Shown: piece after piece, positions 34,783 through 45,074 of the stretch
Layout: every line of letters starts with the position of its first letter
How positions within the stretch are numbered: position 1 is the stretch's first letter
From: Pseudomonadota bacterium
Lineage (GTDB): Bacteria; Pseudomonadota; Alphaproteobacteria; Dongiales; Dongiaceae
Assembly: GCA_021792365.1 (NCBI GenBank)
Contig: JAJYUT010000004.1
Location: forward strand, 434,001 to 498,000
Direction: 5' to 3'
Length of the DNA: 64,000 nt
Translations under genes and position numbers: made by a program
Notes under the pieces: generated by a model
What the model was told of the DNA's origin: nothing
The model's input: the letters and a program-made list of their open reading frames with translations, nothing else
Database searches by the model: none

Positions 34783-36201
34783 TCATTCCTCTACCCAGGC
34801 GACGCGCAGGATGTTGGTGGAGCCGGGCGTGCCGAAGGGAACGCCCGCAGTGATGACCAGCCGGTCGCCCAGCTTCGCCATGTCCTGCTTCAGCGCGACG
34901 CGGCAGGCCTTTTCCACCATCTCGGAGAAGCGCTTGAGGTCGGAGGACAGCACGCAATGCGCGCCCCAGGCGAGGCTCAAGGCGCGCGCGGTTGAGAGTG
35001 AGGCGGTGAGGGCGAGGATCGGCACCTCGGGCCGCTCGCGCGCGACGCGCAGGACGGTCGAGCCGGAGGTCGTGTAGGTGACGACGGCGGCGACCGACAA
35101 GGTGTGCGCCACCTGCGCGGCCGCGGCGCTGATCGCGTCGTTGCCGGTGGCCTGCGGGTCCGGGTGCTGCGCGTCGAGGATGCGGCGATAGCTCGGGTCG
35201 CGCTCCACGCGCTCGATGATGCGGTTCATCATGGCGACCGCTTCGACCGGATACTGGCCCGACGCCGTTTCCGCCGACAGCATGACGGCATCCGCGCCGT
35301 CATAGACTGCCGTCGCCACGTCGGAAGCTTCTGCGCGGGTCGGCGCCGGCGAATGAACCATGGAATCCAGCATCTGGGTCGCCACTACCACCGGTTTGCC
35401 CGACTTGCGGCAGGCGGCGATGATGCGCTTCTGGATCGCGGGCACATCCTCGGGCGGCATTTCGACGCCGAGATCGCCGCGCGCGACCATCACCGCGTCG
35501 GAGAGATCGACGATCTCCTCCAGACGCTCGATGGCGGCAGGCTTCTCGAGCTTGGTGATCACCTTGGCGCGGCCTGCGAGCAGCTTGCGCAGCTCGGCCA
35601 CATCCTCCGGCCGCTGCACGAAGGACATGGCGACCCAGTCGCAGCCGAGGTCGATGCCGAAGCGCAGGTCCGCGCGATCCTTGACCGTCAGAGGAGACAG
35701 CGGCAGCACGACATCGGGCACATTGACGCCCTTGCGGTCGCTCAGCTTGCCGCCGACCACCACCTCGCATTCGGCGAAGTCGCTGCCGGCCTTCTTCACG
35801 CGCAGTCGGAGCTTCCCGTCATCCAGCAGCAGGTTGGTTCCCGATTGGACCGCTGCGAAGATCTCCGGATGCGGCAGTTGCGCGCGCTCGGCGGTGCCCT
35901 TCGCCTCGTCGAGGTCGAGCCGAAAGGTGGCGCCGGTCTTCAGCTCGACCGAGCCGCCGGCGAAAGTCCCGACCCGCAGCTTCGGGCCCTGCATGTCCAT
36001 CAGCACGCCGATCGGGCGGTTCGTTTCCTCTTCGATCTCCCGGATCATCTCGTAGCGTTTCTGATGATCCGCGTGTGTCCCGTGGCTGAAGTTGAGCCGG
36101 AACACGTCGGCCCCGGCGCCAAACAATGCGGAAATCTGCTCGCGCGTTGAGCTCGCCGGTCCCAGGGTCGCGACGATCTTGGCTTTGCGTTGTCGTCTCA
36201 T
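34783..36201 (-). CDS. pyk: Pyruvate kinase
   Basis: Catalyses phosphoenolpyruvate plus ADP to pyruvate plus ATP. The 472-residue product starts with KAKIVATLGPASSTREQI and has FRLNFSHGTHADH. The active-site block is VITKLEKPAAIERLEEIVDLSDAVMVARGDLGVEMP, with the catalytic Lys in TKLEKP and metal ligands in MVARGDLG. QKRIIAACRKSGKPVVVATQML and MLSAETASGQYP follow, then the C-terminal regulatory domain. Length is normal. It is 26 nt downstream of a glycerate kinase gene on the same strand, a natural pair: 2-phosphoglycerate made by the first enzyme feeds lower glycolysis. Confidence 0.97.
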   Translation of the reverse strand: MRRQRKAKIVATLGPASSTREQISALFGAGADVFRLNFSHGTHADHQKRYEMIREIEEETNRPIGVLMDMQGPKLRVGTFAGGSVELKTGATFRLDLDEAKGTAERAQLPHPEIFAAVQSGTNLLLDDGKLRLRVKKAGSDFAECEVVVGGKLSDRKGVNVPDVVLPLSPLTVKDRADLRFGIDLGCDWVAMSFVQRPEDVAELRKLLAGRAKVITKLEKPAAIERLEEIVDLSDAVMVARGDLGVEMPPEDVPAIQKRIIAACRKSGKPVVVATQMLDSMVHSPAPTRAEASDVATAVYDGADAVMLSAETASGQYPVEAVAMMNRIIERVERDPSYRRILDAQHPDPQATGNDAISAAAAQVAHTLSVAAVVTYTTSGSTVLRVARERPEVPILALTASLSTARALSLAWGAHCVLSSDLKRFSEMVEKACRVALKQDMAKLGDRLVITAGVPFGTPGSTNILRVAWVEE

Positions 36202-36227
36202 TGGATGATTGCCGCCCGCTGCTTGCC

Positions 36228-37484
36228 CTATTGCCGGACCAGGATGGCGCGGAAGTCGTTGACATTCGTCCGCGTCGGCCCAGTGACGATCAGGTCCCCC
36301 AAGCGAGAGAAGAACCCATAGCCATCGTTGTTGGCAAGCATTGCCTTTGCGTTAATGCCGATCGCCGCGGCACGCGCCAGGCTGTCGGGAGCCAGAAGAG
36401 CGCCGGCATTGTCTTCGGTCCCGTCGATCCCGTCGGTGTCGCCCGCCACTGCGGATATGCCGGGATGGCCATCGAGCGCGACCGCGAGCGCCAGCAGGAA
36501 CTCGGCATTGCGTCCGCCACGGCCCTGACCACGAACCGTCACAGTTGTTTCACCGCCGGAAAGGATCACAGCAGGCGACGGCGAGGGCTGGTCGTGACGT
36601 GCGACCTGCCGTGCAATGCCGGCGTGGACCAGGGCGACGTCGCGCGCCTCGCCTTCGAGATCACCGAGAACGATCGGCGTCAGGCCCTCCTTGCGGGCCA
36701 GATCGGCCGCGGCCTGGAGCGCTGCCTGCATGGTGCCCAGCATCCTAGATTCGCAGCCTGCGAGACGGGCATCGTGCGGCTTCGGCGTCTCGGAGGCGGG
36801 CGACGACAGAAGGCGCAACGCCGCCGCATTGTCGATGCCGTATTTCTGCATGATGGCGAGGGCGTCGAGGCGCGTCGACGGGTCGGCCACTGTCGGGCCG
36901 GACCCGATGACGGAGGGATCATCGCCCGGGACGTCGGAGATCAGCAGGCTGACGAGTTTCGCCGGATGCGCGGCTGCGGCGAGGCGCCCGCCCTTGATCG
37001 CGGAGAGGTGCTTCCGCACGCAATTCATCTCCGCGATGTTGGCGCCGGATTTGAGCAGCGCCTTGTTGACTGCCTGCTTGTCCGCCAGGGTCAGCCCCTC
37101 GCCCGGGATGGCGAGCAGGGCGGAGGCGCCGCCCGAGATGAGGCATAGGACGAGATCGTCTTCGGTCAGGCCTTGCGCCATCGCCAGGATGCGCCGCGCG
37201 GCTTCCTGGCCGGCGGCGTCGGGCACCGGGTGGGCGGCCTCCACCACCTCGATTTGCCGGCAGGGCAGGCCATGGCCGTAGCGCGTGACGACGAGGCCGG
37301 AGAGCGGTCCGGGCCAATGATCCTCCACCGCCTTGGCCATCGCCGCGGCGGCCTTGCCGGCGCCCAGCACGATGGTGCGGCCCCTGGGCGGCGGGGGCAG
37401 GTGCGGCGCCAGGATCTTGAGCGGATCGACGGCGCCAATGGCTGCCTGAAACAAACGCCGCAGAACGTCCCGATCGTCTGTCAC
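36228..37484 (-). CDS. Glycerate 2-kinase (GckA/TtuD, MOFRL family)
   Basis: Phosphorylates D-glycerate to 2-phosphoglycerate. The 418-residue protein has the N-terminal half of the DUF4147 type (TIVLGAGKAAAAMAKAVEDHW, LCLISGGASALL) and the C-terminal MOFRL domain (VILSGGETTVTVRGQGRGGRNAEFLLALAVAL, then AGDTDGIDGTEDNAGALL). The start is GTG 37484 with GGGGGAG 5 nt upstream. The gene order glycerate kinase then pyruvate kinase fits serine-cycle or tartronate-semialdehyde pathways, where glycerate enters central metabolism. In this genome it could also take up glycine or serine carbon from demethylation. Confidence 0.93.
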   Translation of the reverse strand: MTDDRDVLRRLFQAAIGAVDPLKILAPHLPPPPRGRTIVLGAGKAAAAMAKAVEDHWPGPLSGLVVTRYGHGLPCRQIEVVEAAHPVPDAAGQEAARRILAMAQGLTEDDLVLCLISGGASALLAIPGEGLTLADKQAVNKALLKSGANIAEMNCVRKHLSAIKGGRLAAAAHPAKLVSLLISDVPGDDPSVIGSGPTVADPSTRLDALAIMQKYGIDNAAALRLLSSPASETPKPHDARLAGCESRMLGTMQAALQAAADLARKEGLTPIVLGDLEGEARDVALVHAGIARQVARHDQPSPSPAVILSGGETTVTVRGQGRGGRNAEFLLALAVALDGHPGISAVAGDTDGIDGTEDNAGALLAPDSLARAAAIGINAKAMLANNDGYGFFSRLGDLIVTGPTRTNVNDFRAILVRQ

Positions 37485-37622
37485 AGCCGCTCCCCCTGTT
37501 TCATTCGGGGCACTCTATGGGCGTGCGTCATCCGGTCAAGTCGAAGGAGCGACAGGTTTGGGCGGTGCGGCGTCAGGCCGGCCGGGAAGGGGGTCTGATC
37601 GACAAGGCGGCGCGCTTCTTCT

Positions 37623-38486
37623 ATGCTTGAGTGCATCACGGTCAATCTTGCGGTCATGCAGGACGTTCAGCCCACATCGGTGGCTTCCAGGTTGCTGGGC
37701 CCGGAGGATCCGCCGCCTTTCTCCGTATTTCATCGCGAGGGGCGCGCGGAACTGGTGATGTTCTGCGACCATGCCGGCCGGGCGTTTCCAAGGTCGCTCG
37801 GGACGCTGGGGCTCACCCAGCGCGCGGTCGATCAGCACATCGCCTGGGACATCGGCATTGCGGGGCTGGGGCGGCGCCTGGCCCGTTCGCTCGACGCGCC
37901 GTTCTTCATGACGGCCTATTCGCGGCTGGTGATCGACTGCAACCGGCATCCGGACGATCCCACCTCAATCGCACAGGAGAGCGACGGCGTCGCGGTGTCC
38001 GGCAACCGCGGCCTCGGCGCGGCGGAACGGCGGCGCCGGCAGGAGGAGATCTTCCTGCCCTATCACGCGGCCTTGACCGCGGAGATCCGGGGCCGCGTGG
38101 CCGCCGGGCGCGTTCCAGTGGTCCTCTCGCTGCATTCCTTCACGCCGGTGATGAGCGGCTTTCAGAGGCCCTGGCATGTCGGCGTCCTGTGGAACAATGA
38201 CGCCCGGCTGCCGGTCCCGCTGATGCGCCGCCTGGCCGAGGAGCCTGGCCTGGTTGTCGGCGACAATGAGCCCTATTCGGGGCGCGACGGCCACGGTTAT
38301 TCCATCAGGGCGCATGCGGAGGCGCTCGGCCTCGCCCATGCCCTGCTCGAGATCCGCCAGGACCTGATCGCCGACGACGCTGGGCAGGAGAAATGGGCCG
38401 GCATCCTGCATCGCGTGCTCCAGGACGTGCTGGCCAATCCGGCATTGCATGAGGTCCGCCCGCAGCCCGAGGCGGCGGCGGGATGA
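37623..38486 (+). CDS. N-formylglutamate amidohydrolase family protein
   Basis: A 287-residue hydrolase of the PF05013 family. N-formylglutamate amidohydrolases release formate and glutamate. The first half has VFHREGRAELVMFCDHAGRAFP (the family glutamate and His-Ala-Gly) and SLGTLGLTQRAVDQHIAWDIG. VIDCNRHPDDPTSI and VPVVLSLHSFTPVM follow, then GDNEPYSGRDGHGYSIRAHAEALGL. The start is ATG 37623; an in-frame ATG at 37656 is possible. It overlaps the next gene by 4 nt. The neighbours (YbdK-type ligase, DUF1244, GapR) form a familiar alphaproteobacterial neighbourhood, as I recall. Without a hut cluster here, the true substrate may be another N-formyl or N-acyl amino acid. Confidence 0.9.
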   Translation: MLECITVNLAVMQDVQPTSVASRLLGPEDPPPFSVFHREGRAELVMFCDHAGRAFPRSLGTLGLTQRAVDQHIAWDIGIAGLGRRLARSLDAPFFMTAYSRLVIDCNRHPDDPTSIAQESDGVAVSGNRGLGAAERRRRQEEIFLPYHAALTAEIRGRVAAGRVPVVLSLHSFTPVMSGFQRPWHVGVLWNNDARLPVPLMRRLAEEPGLVVGDNEPYSGRDGHGYSIRAHAEALGLAHALLEIRQDLIADDAGQEKWAGILHRVLQDVLANPALHEVRPQPEAAAG

Positions 38487-39613
38487 AGGAGCCAGCCTTC
38501 ACCCTCGGCATCGAGGAGGAGTACCTGCTGGTCGATCGCGAGACCCGCGACCTGGTCGTCAATCCGCCGCCGGAACTGTTCGAAGCCGCGAAGATCGCGC
38601 TCGGCGAGCGCGTGGCGCAGGAATTCCTGCGCTCGCAGATCGAGGTCGGAACGTCGGTCTGCACCACCCTGGATGAAGCGCGCGGCCAACTCCGCGCTTT
38701 CCGCGCGACCGTCGGCGAGCTTGCCGGCCGCCACGGCCTGGCGCCAATCGCGGCCTCGACCCACCCGTTCGCGGAATGGGCGCGGCAGTTGCACACCGAC
38801 AAGGAGCGCTACAACATGCTGGCGCGCGATCTGCAGGCGCTCGGGCGGCGCCTGCTGATCTGCGGCATGCACGTGCATGTCGGGCTCGATGACCCGGAGC
38901 TGCGCATCGACCTGATGAGCCAGGCATCGTATTTTCTGCCGCATCTGCTGGCGCTTTCCACCTCCTCGCCGTTCTGGCAGGGCGAGGATACCGGCCTGAA
39001 GAGCTTCCGCCTGGCGGTGTTCGACGAACTGCCGCGCACGGGGCTGCCGGAGATCTTCGATTCCTGGGGCGAATACCAGCGGCATCTCAAGGTGCTGATC
39101 AAGGCCGGGCTGATCGAGGACGGCAGCAAGCTTTGGTGGGACCTGCGGCCGAGCGCGCGATTCCCCACCTTGGAGCTGCGCATCACCGACTCCTGCACGC
39201 TGCTGGAGGATACGCTCTGCGTCGCGGCGCTCTATCGCTGCATCCTGCGCATGCTCTACCGTCTGCGCCGCTCCAACCAGCGCTGGCGGCGCTACGCCGC
39301 GATGCTGATCAACGAGAACCGCTGGCGTGCGCAACGCTATGGTATCGACGAAGGGCTGGTGGATTTCGGCAAGGGCGAGATCACGCCCGTTCCCGGCCTG
39401 GTCGAGGAGATGATTGACCTGGTCGCGCCGGATGCCCAATTCTTCGGATGTGAAAAGGAAGTGCTGCATGCGCGCACGATCATCGCACGCGGCACCTCCG
39501 CCCATCGGCAGGTCGCGCTCTACCGCCGGGCAATCGACGATGGGATGGAGCGCGAGCAGGCCCTGCGCATGGTCGTGGACCAGCTGATCGCGGAAACCCA
39601 GAGTTTCGAATGA
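38483..39613 (+). CDS. Carboxylate-amine ligase, YbdK type (glutamate-cysteine ligase family 2)
   Basis: An ATP-grasp-like ligase of 376 residues related to glutamate-cysteine ligase. It has FTLGIEEEYLLVDRETRDL at the N-terminus (the metal-binding Glu cluster), then ICGMHVHVGL, FDSWGEYQRHLKVLIKAG, WWDLRPSARFPTLELRITDSC and ENRWRAQRYG. These are the GCS2 hallmarks. Weak glutamate-cysteine ligase activity is known for E. coli YbdK, but the physiological product is often unknown. It starts in an ATGA overlap with the upstream amidohydrolase and ends in an ATGA overlap with DUF1244, so the three proteins are made together. Confidence 0.92.
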   Translation: MKEPAFTLGIEEEYLLVDRETRDLVVNPPPELFEAAKIALGERVAQEFLRSQIEVGTSVCTTLDEARGQLRAFRATVGELAGRHGLAPIAASTHPFAEWARQLHTDKERYNMLARDLQALGRRLLICGMHVHVGLDDPELRIDLMSQASYFLPHLLALSTSSPFWQGEDTGLKSFRLAVFDELPRTGLPEIFDSWGEYQRHLKVLIKAGLIEDGSKLWWDLRPSARFPTLELRITDSCTLLEDTLCVAALYRCILRMLYRLRRSNQRWRRYAAMLINENRWRAQRYGIDEGLVDFGKGEITPVPGLVEEMIDLVAPDAQFFGCEKEVLHARTIIARGTSAHRQVALYRRAIDDGMEREQALRMVVDQLIAETQSFE

Positions 39614-39915
39614 GGCATGACATGGACGACAAGACACGCACCGAGCTGGAGGCCGCCGCGTTCCGGCGGCTGGTCCAGCACCTGCGCGAGCGCACCGACG
39701 TGCAGAACATCGACCTGATGAACCTGGCCGGCTTCTGCCGCAACTGCCTGTCCAAGTGGTACCGCGCCGCCGCCGAGGAGAGGGGCGTTGCGCTGAGCGA
39801 CCCCGAGGCGCGCGAGATCGTCTATGGCATGCCGTACGAGGCGTGGAAGTCGAAGCACCAGACAGAAGCAAACGGCGAGCAGAAGAAGGCGTTCTCGGAA
39901 ACGCACAAGCATTAG
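39610..39915 (+). CDS. DUF1244 family protein
   Basis: A small cytoplasmic protein of 101 residues. It is recognised by FRRLVQHLRERTDVQNIDLMNLAGFCRNCLSKWY and the following MPYEAWKSKHQ, which define DUF1244. Two cysteines (C-R-N-C) in the core could bind a metal or react with thiols. The function is unknown. The start is ATG 39610, which overlaps the stop of the ligase gene; an ATG at 39619 is also possible. The family is found mainly in proteobacteria. Confidence 0.92.
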   Translation: MRHDMDDKTRTELEAAAFRRLVQHLRERTDVQNIDLMNLAGFCRNCLSKWYRAAAEERGVALSDPEAREIVYGMPYEAWKSKHQTEANGEQKKAFSETHKH

Positions 39916-39992
39916 GACGGTCTCCAGCATCGCATCTGCCTAGCCGCCATGGCGGAGGCTGGCGCTCCGGCCGTGGCGAAGAGAGGGGCTCA

Positions 39993-40655
39993 GTGTCATC
40001 CACGCTCGTCGATCCCACGCTGCTCCTGCCGGCGTTGCTGGCGGCCGCGGCCTATACCCTGACGCCCGGCCCGGCCTTCCTCGCCTTGCTCGGCATCGGA
40101 GCGACGCAGGGCAGGCGCGCGGGTATTGGGTTCCTTGCCGGGCATCTGGCGGGCGACGTGGTGTGGGCTTCCCTGGCGCTGGTTGCCATCATCGGCGCCC
40201 AATCCATCGGCACCACGGTGTTCGACCTGCTGGGGCTGGCCTGTGGCCTCTATCTCTGCTGGCTGGGCTGGAAGGCGGCAAGCGTGCGGCGTGACGCCGA
40301 TCCGCAATTGACCATCGGCGCGCGCCGGCCGGTGCTGCGCGGGCTGGCTTTCGGCCTCATGAATCCAAAGGGCTATCCCGTGGCGGTGGCCACCTTTACC
40401 TCGCTGCTCGCCGGCCGGTCGCAGGACCTCAGCTGGGAGCGCATGCCGCTGCTGCTGCTGGCGGCCTTCGCTGGCTTCATCCTCGCTGACGGCGTGCTCG
40501 CCTATGTGGTGGGCGCGGGGCTGGTGCGGCGCTTCTACCGCCGGCATCAGCTATGGGTGACCCGCGCGTCGGGCCTGCTGTTCATCGGCTTCGGGCTGAA
40601 CGCCCTCTGGCATTCCGGCCATTCCCTGTGGGCGAGCTTTCGACGCGCGGCGTGA
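39993..40655 (+). CDS. LysE/RhtB-family amino acid exporter
   Basis: A 220-residue inner-membrane exporter with about six helices. The N-terminus (LLPALLAAAAYTLTPGPAFLALLGIGATQGRRAGIGFLAGHLAGD) carries the family T-P-G-P motif and the G-x(4)-G-x(5)-G-x(3)-G helix. GLACGLYLCWLGWKA and AFGLMNPKGYPVAVATFTSLL follow. The open frame extends upstream through DUF1244, but GTG 39993 has GAGAGGGG 4 nt upstream and fits the family N-terminus. Its last 105 nt overlap the 3' end of the convergent EamA-type gene. The substrate is unknown; family members export lysine, homoserine or threonine. Confidence 0.88.
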   Translation: MSSTLVDPTLLLPALLAAAAYTLTPGPAFLALLGIGATQGRRAGIGFLAGHLAGDVVWASLALVAIIGAQSIGTTVFDLLGLACGLYLCWLGWKAASVRRDADPQLTIGARRPVLRGLAFGLMNPKGYPVAVATFTSLLAGRSQDLSWERMPLLLLAAFAGFILADGVLAYVVGAGLVRRFYRRHQLWVTRASGLLFIGFGLNALWHSGHSLWASFRRAA

Positions 40656-41492
40656 CGGCCAGACGATCACCGCCAGTCCGCTGAGAATCACGCCGCCGCC
40701 CAGGAGCAGCGCGGCGCGCAGCGGCTCGTGAAGGGCGAGCGCGCCGGTCGCCACCCCGACCGGCGGCATGAGCAGCGAAAAGGGCAGCAGCTGGTCGATG
40801 CGGTTGCGCACCAGGAGCTTGTACCAGAGCATGTATCCGCCGGCGAAGCCGAGGAGGGCGATCGCGACCAGCCCGAGCCAGTCCTGTGCGGTGGCCCGCG
40901 TCAGCGATCCGAGGTGATCCTGTTCCAGGAGGAGGCTGGCGAATAGCGCCTGGGGCCAGGCATGGCGCGCCATGGCGGCGTAGAACGCGCCGCCGCTGTC
41001 CTTGCAGCGCAGCCGAACGAGGATCTGGGCGGTGGCCCACGACAATGCGCCGAGCGTGATGGCCATGATCCCGAGCACGGAGTCGCTTGCCTCCGGCGCG
41101 CCGATGACGATCGCCACGCCGCCGAGCGCGACCGCCGAGCCGAGGCCGTTGCGCAGGCTGGGCTTGTCGATGCCGACCGCCCAGGACATCAGGATCGCGA
41201 ACGGCACGGTCAACTGGAGCAGCAGATTGGATGTCGTCGCGGGAAGCAGATTGAGCCCGAACGCCAGCAGGCAGCTTTGCGCGCTGCCGCCAAGAGCCGC
41301 GATCAGCATCATCCAGCCGAACGGCGTGCGGCTGCGCCCGGCAACGGGCGTCACCGCCAGCGCGATCACGGCATAGACCAGCGCGATGAACAGCAGCGGC
41401 GGAAACGCGCCCATGGCCGGCTTCATCAGCGTGAACCCGACGCCCCAGATCACCTGGACCAGGACGGCGAGGCCGATATCTTTCATTGACAT
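40551..41492 (-). CDS. EamA/DMT-superfamily transporter
   Basis: A 313-residue polytopic transporter with ten helices in two EamA repeats. The first begins LAVLVQVIWGVGFTLMKPAMGAFPPLLF, with LLLQLTVPFAILMSW. The second has IMAITLGALSWATAQILV and ends LLLGGGVILSGLAVIVW. Substrate and direction are unknown; the superfamily includes metabolite exporters. The start is ATG 41492 with weak upstream spacing. The last 35 residues (RRASKARPQGM to AGHP) form a hydrophilic tail encoded opposite the end of the LysE gene. This tail is unlike the family and arises from the tail-to-tail overlap. Confidence 0.85.
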   Translation of the reverse strand: MSMKDIGLAVLVQVIWGVGFTLMKPAMGAFPPLLFIALVYAVIALAVTPVAGRSRTPFGWMMLIAALGGSAQSCLLAFGLNLLPATTSNLLLQLTVPFAILMSWAVGIDKPSLRNGLGSAVALGGVAIVIGAPEASDSVLGIMAITLGALSWATAQILVRLRCKDSGGAFYAAMARHAWPQALFASLLLEQDHLGSLTRATAQDWLGLVAIALLGFAGGYMLWYKLLVRNRIDQLLPFSLLMPPVGVATGALALHEPLRAALLLGGGVILSGLAVIVWPSRRASKARPQGMAGMPEGVQPEADEQQARRAGHP

Positions 41493-41561
41493 GGAATGCT
41501 CAAGGCGGGGAAAGCCGTGGCGACAATGCCGCGCCCGCCGCAGCCGCGCAAGCAGCCCACG

Positions 41562-41579
41562 TTATCCACGCTATCCACA
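41562..41579. promoter_or_regulatory. Two adjacent DnaA-box-like 9-mers upstream of gapR
   Basis: TTATCCACG (41562-41570) is directly followed by CTATCCACA (41571-41579). Each differs by one base from the DnaA box TTATCCACA. They lie 93 nt upstream of the GapR start and 70 nt upstream of the divergent EamA start. Binding by DnaA is possible but unproven; single near-matches are expected by chance, a head-to-tail pair less so. Confidence 0.4.
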
Positions 41580-41671
41580 GCCGTTCGGCGCTTGTTCGGG
41601 GCTGTCCCGGAGGACTAGAGTCGCGGCCGTTCCGATTCGGGGCGGGTGTTCAGGACATTGCGGAGTAAGTC

Positions 41672-41920
41672 ATGGCGGATGCTGGTGGCATAGCGGCGGA
41701 CCGACTGAAATCCTTCATCGAGCGCATCGAGCGCCTCGAGGAGGAGAAGGCGGCAATCGCCGGGGATATCCGCGAAGTCTACTCCGAAGCCAAGTCGACC
41801 GGCTTCGAGACCAAGATCATGCGGCAGGTTGTGCGCCTCAGGAAGATGGAGGCGCATGACCGAGAGGAGCAGGAGCAACTTCTGGATCTCTATAAGCGTG
41901 CCGTCGGCATGGTCGGTTGA
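41672..41920 (+). CDS. gapR: GapR-like nucleoid-associated protein (DUF2312)
   Basis: A small basic-acidic helical protein of 82 residues. It matches GapR/DUF2312 in LKSFIERIERLEEEKAAIAGDIREVYSEAKSTGFETKIMRQVVRLRKMEAHDREEQEQLLDLYKRAV, read as segments along the length. In Caulobacter, GapR forms tetramers around AT-rich, overtwisted DNA and is needed for replication and transcription fork progress. The start is ATG 41672 with GGAG 6 nt upstream. The gene is a lineage marker for Alphaproteobacteria. The upstream DnaA-box-like pair hints at control by the replication initiator. Confidence 0.95.
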   Translation: MADAGGIAADRLKSFIERIERLEEEKAAIAGDIREVYSEAKSTGFETKIMRQVVRLRKMEAHDREEQEQLLDLYKRAVGMVG

Positions 41921-41975
41921 GCCGGGCCGGCTGATTAGAATCCTTGAGTTGCGTCGCCTGGTCAGGGCGGGATGA

Positions 41976-42189
41976 TATGATGCCCTGCTGGCGGGGCTGG
42001 ATGGCATCACCCTCATCGCCGAGTCGGAACTGAAGTCCGAGATCGTCCGCACCGTTGTGAAACACTGGGTCCAAGCGTGACGACCATGCCGCGCCGCGCC
42101 GTGAATCCTTCGACCCGCCGGAGGTGCCTTACCTCCTCCCTTGACGGCGAAGGCCTGGTCGACCGCATCCTGATCGCCGTGGATTTCAT
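41976..42189 (+). pseudogene. Possible decayed coding remnants between gapR and the Opp genes
   Basis: The 287-nt space between GapR and the oligopeptide transporter holds two protein-like snippets without usable starts. The first is a stop-bounded stretch at 41976-42080 that reads LLAGLDGITLIAESELKS, then EIVRTVVKHWVQA. The second is a later frame that ends ...LDGEGLVDRILIAVDFMTT at about 42189. Both have a plausible amino-acid mix but neither is a full gene. They may be what remains of a lost gene, or chance open frames in GC-rich DNA. I do not recognise the family. Confidence 0.25.
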
Positions 42190-42207
42190 GACCACGTAGC
42201 GTTCCCG

Positions 42208-44165
<1,958 letters not shown>

Positions 44166-44173
44166 GCGCGTCC

Positions 44174-45067
44174 TCAACGATCCCTGGGGTCGAGGGCGTC
44201 GCGCAGTCCGTCCCCGATGAAGTTGAGCGAGAGCAGCGTGATCGCCAGCATCGACCCGGTGCCGATGATGGCCCAGGGTGCGATCTCCATGACGACGGCC
44301 GCCTCGCTCACCAGCGTGCCCCAGCTCGAATCCGGCTCCTGCACGCCCATACCGAGGAAGCTGATGAAGCTCTCGATCAGGATGACGTTCGGCACGGTGA
44401 GCGTCACATAGACCACCACGGGCCCCAGGCAATTGGGGATGATGTGGCGCGTGATGATGCGCCATCTGGAGACGCCGCTCGCCTCCGCCGCTTCGATGAA
44501 TTCGCGCCTGCGGATGGAGATGGTCTGCCCGCGCACGATGCGCGCCATGTCGAGCCAGCTGACCGCGCCGATCGCAATGTAGATGAGGGTGATGTGACGC
44601 CCGAACACGACCGTCAGCATGATGACGAAGAAGATGAACGGGATCGAATAGAGGATGTCCACGATCCGCATCATGAAGCCGTCGACCCGCCCGCCGAGGA
44701 AGCCGGCGGTCGCGCCCCAGATCACGCCTATGACCAGGCTGACCATGGTGGCGGTGAAGCCGACCAGCAGTGAGACCTGTCCGCCATAAAGCAGGCGGAC
44801 GAAGAGGTCGCGGTTGTTCCCGTCCGTCCCCAGCCAATAACCAAGCTCAAGGTTGGGCGGACCCCAGCTCTCCAGCTCCCAATTGATGTCGTCGGGAGCT
44901 CGAAGCCCGAAATACGGGGCGCCGAAACAGGCGATGACGATGATGCAGAAGATCACCAGGCTGGAGACGGCGGCCTTGTTGCGCAGGAAGCGGTGGCGCG
45001 CATCGGCCCAGAGGCTGCGCCCCTTGACCTCGGGCTGGCTGGCGAGCGTGATATCGGCGACGGACAT
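44174..45067 (-). CDS. Oligopeptide/dipeptide ABC transporter permease (OppC/DppC type)
   Basis: A 297-residue inner-membrane permease. It starts with a cytoplasmic segment and a first helix (VSSLVIFCIIVIACFGAPYF). A loop with GTDGNNRDLFVRLLYGGQVSLLVGF is typical of OppC. The EAA loop (EAAEASGVSRWRIITRHIIPNCLGPVVVY) contacts the ATPases, and LNFIGDGLRDALDPRDR is the classical C-terminus of the subunit. It lies 7 nt after the OppB gene. The start is ATG 45067 with AGGTCGCC just upstream. Confidence 0.93.
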   Translation of the reverse strand: MSVADITLASQPEVKGRSLWADARHRFLRNKAAVSSLVIFCIIVIACFGAPYFGLRAPDDINWELESWGPPNLELGYWLGTDGNNRDLFVRLLYGGQVSLLVGFTATMVSLVIGVIWGATAGFLGGRVDGFMMRIVDILYSIPFIFFVIMLTVVFGRHITLIYIAIGAVSWLDMARIVRGQTISIRRREFIEAAEASGVSRWRIITRHIIPNCLGPVVVYVTLTVPNVILIESFISFLGMGVQEPDSSWGTLVSEAAVVMEIAPWAIIGTGSMLAITLLSLNFIGDGLRDALDPRDR

Positions 45068-45074
45068 GGCGACC

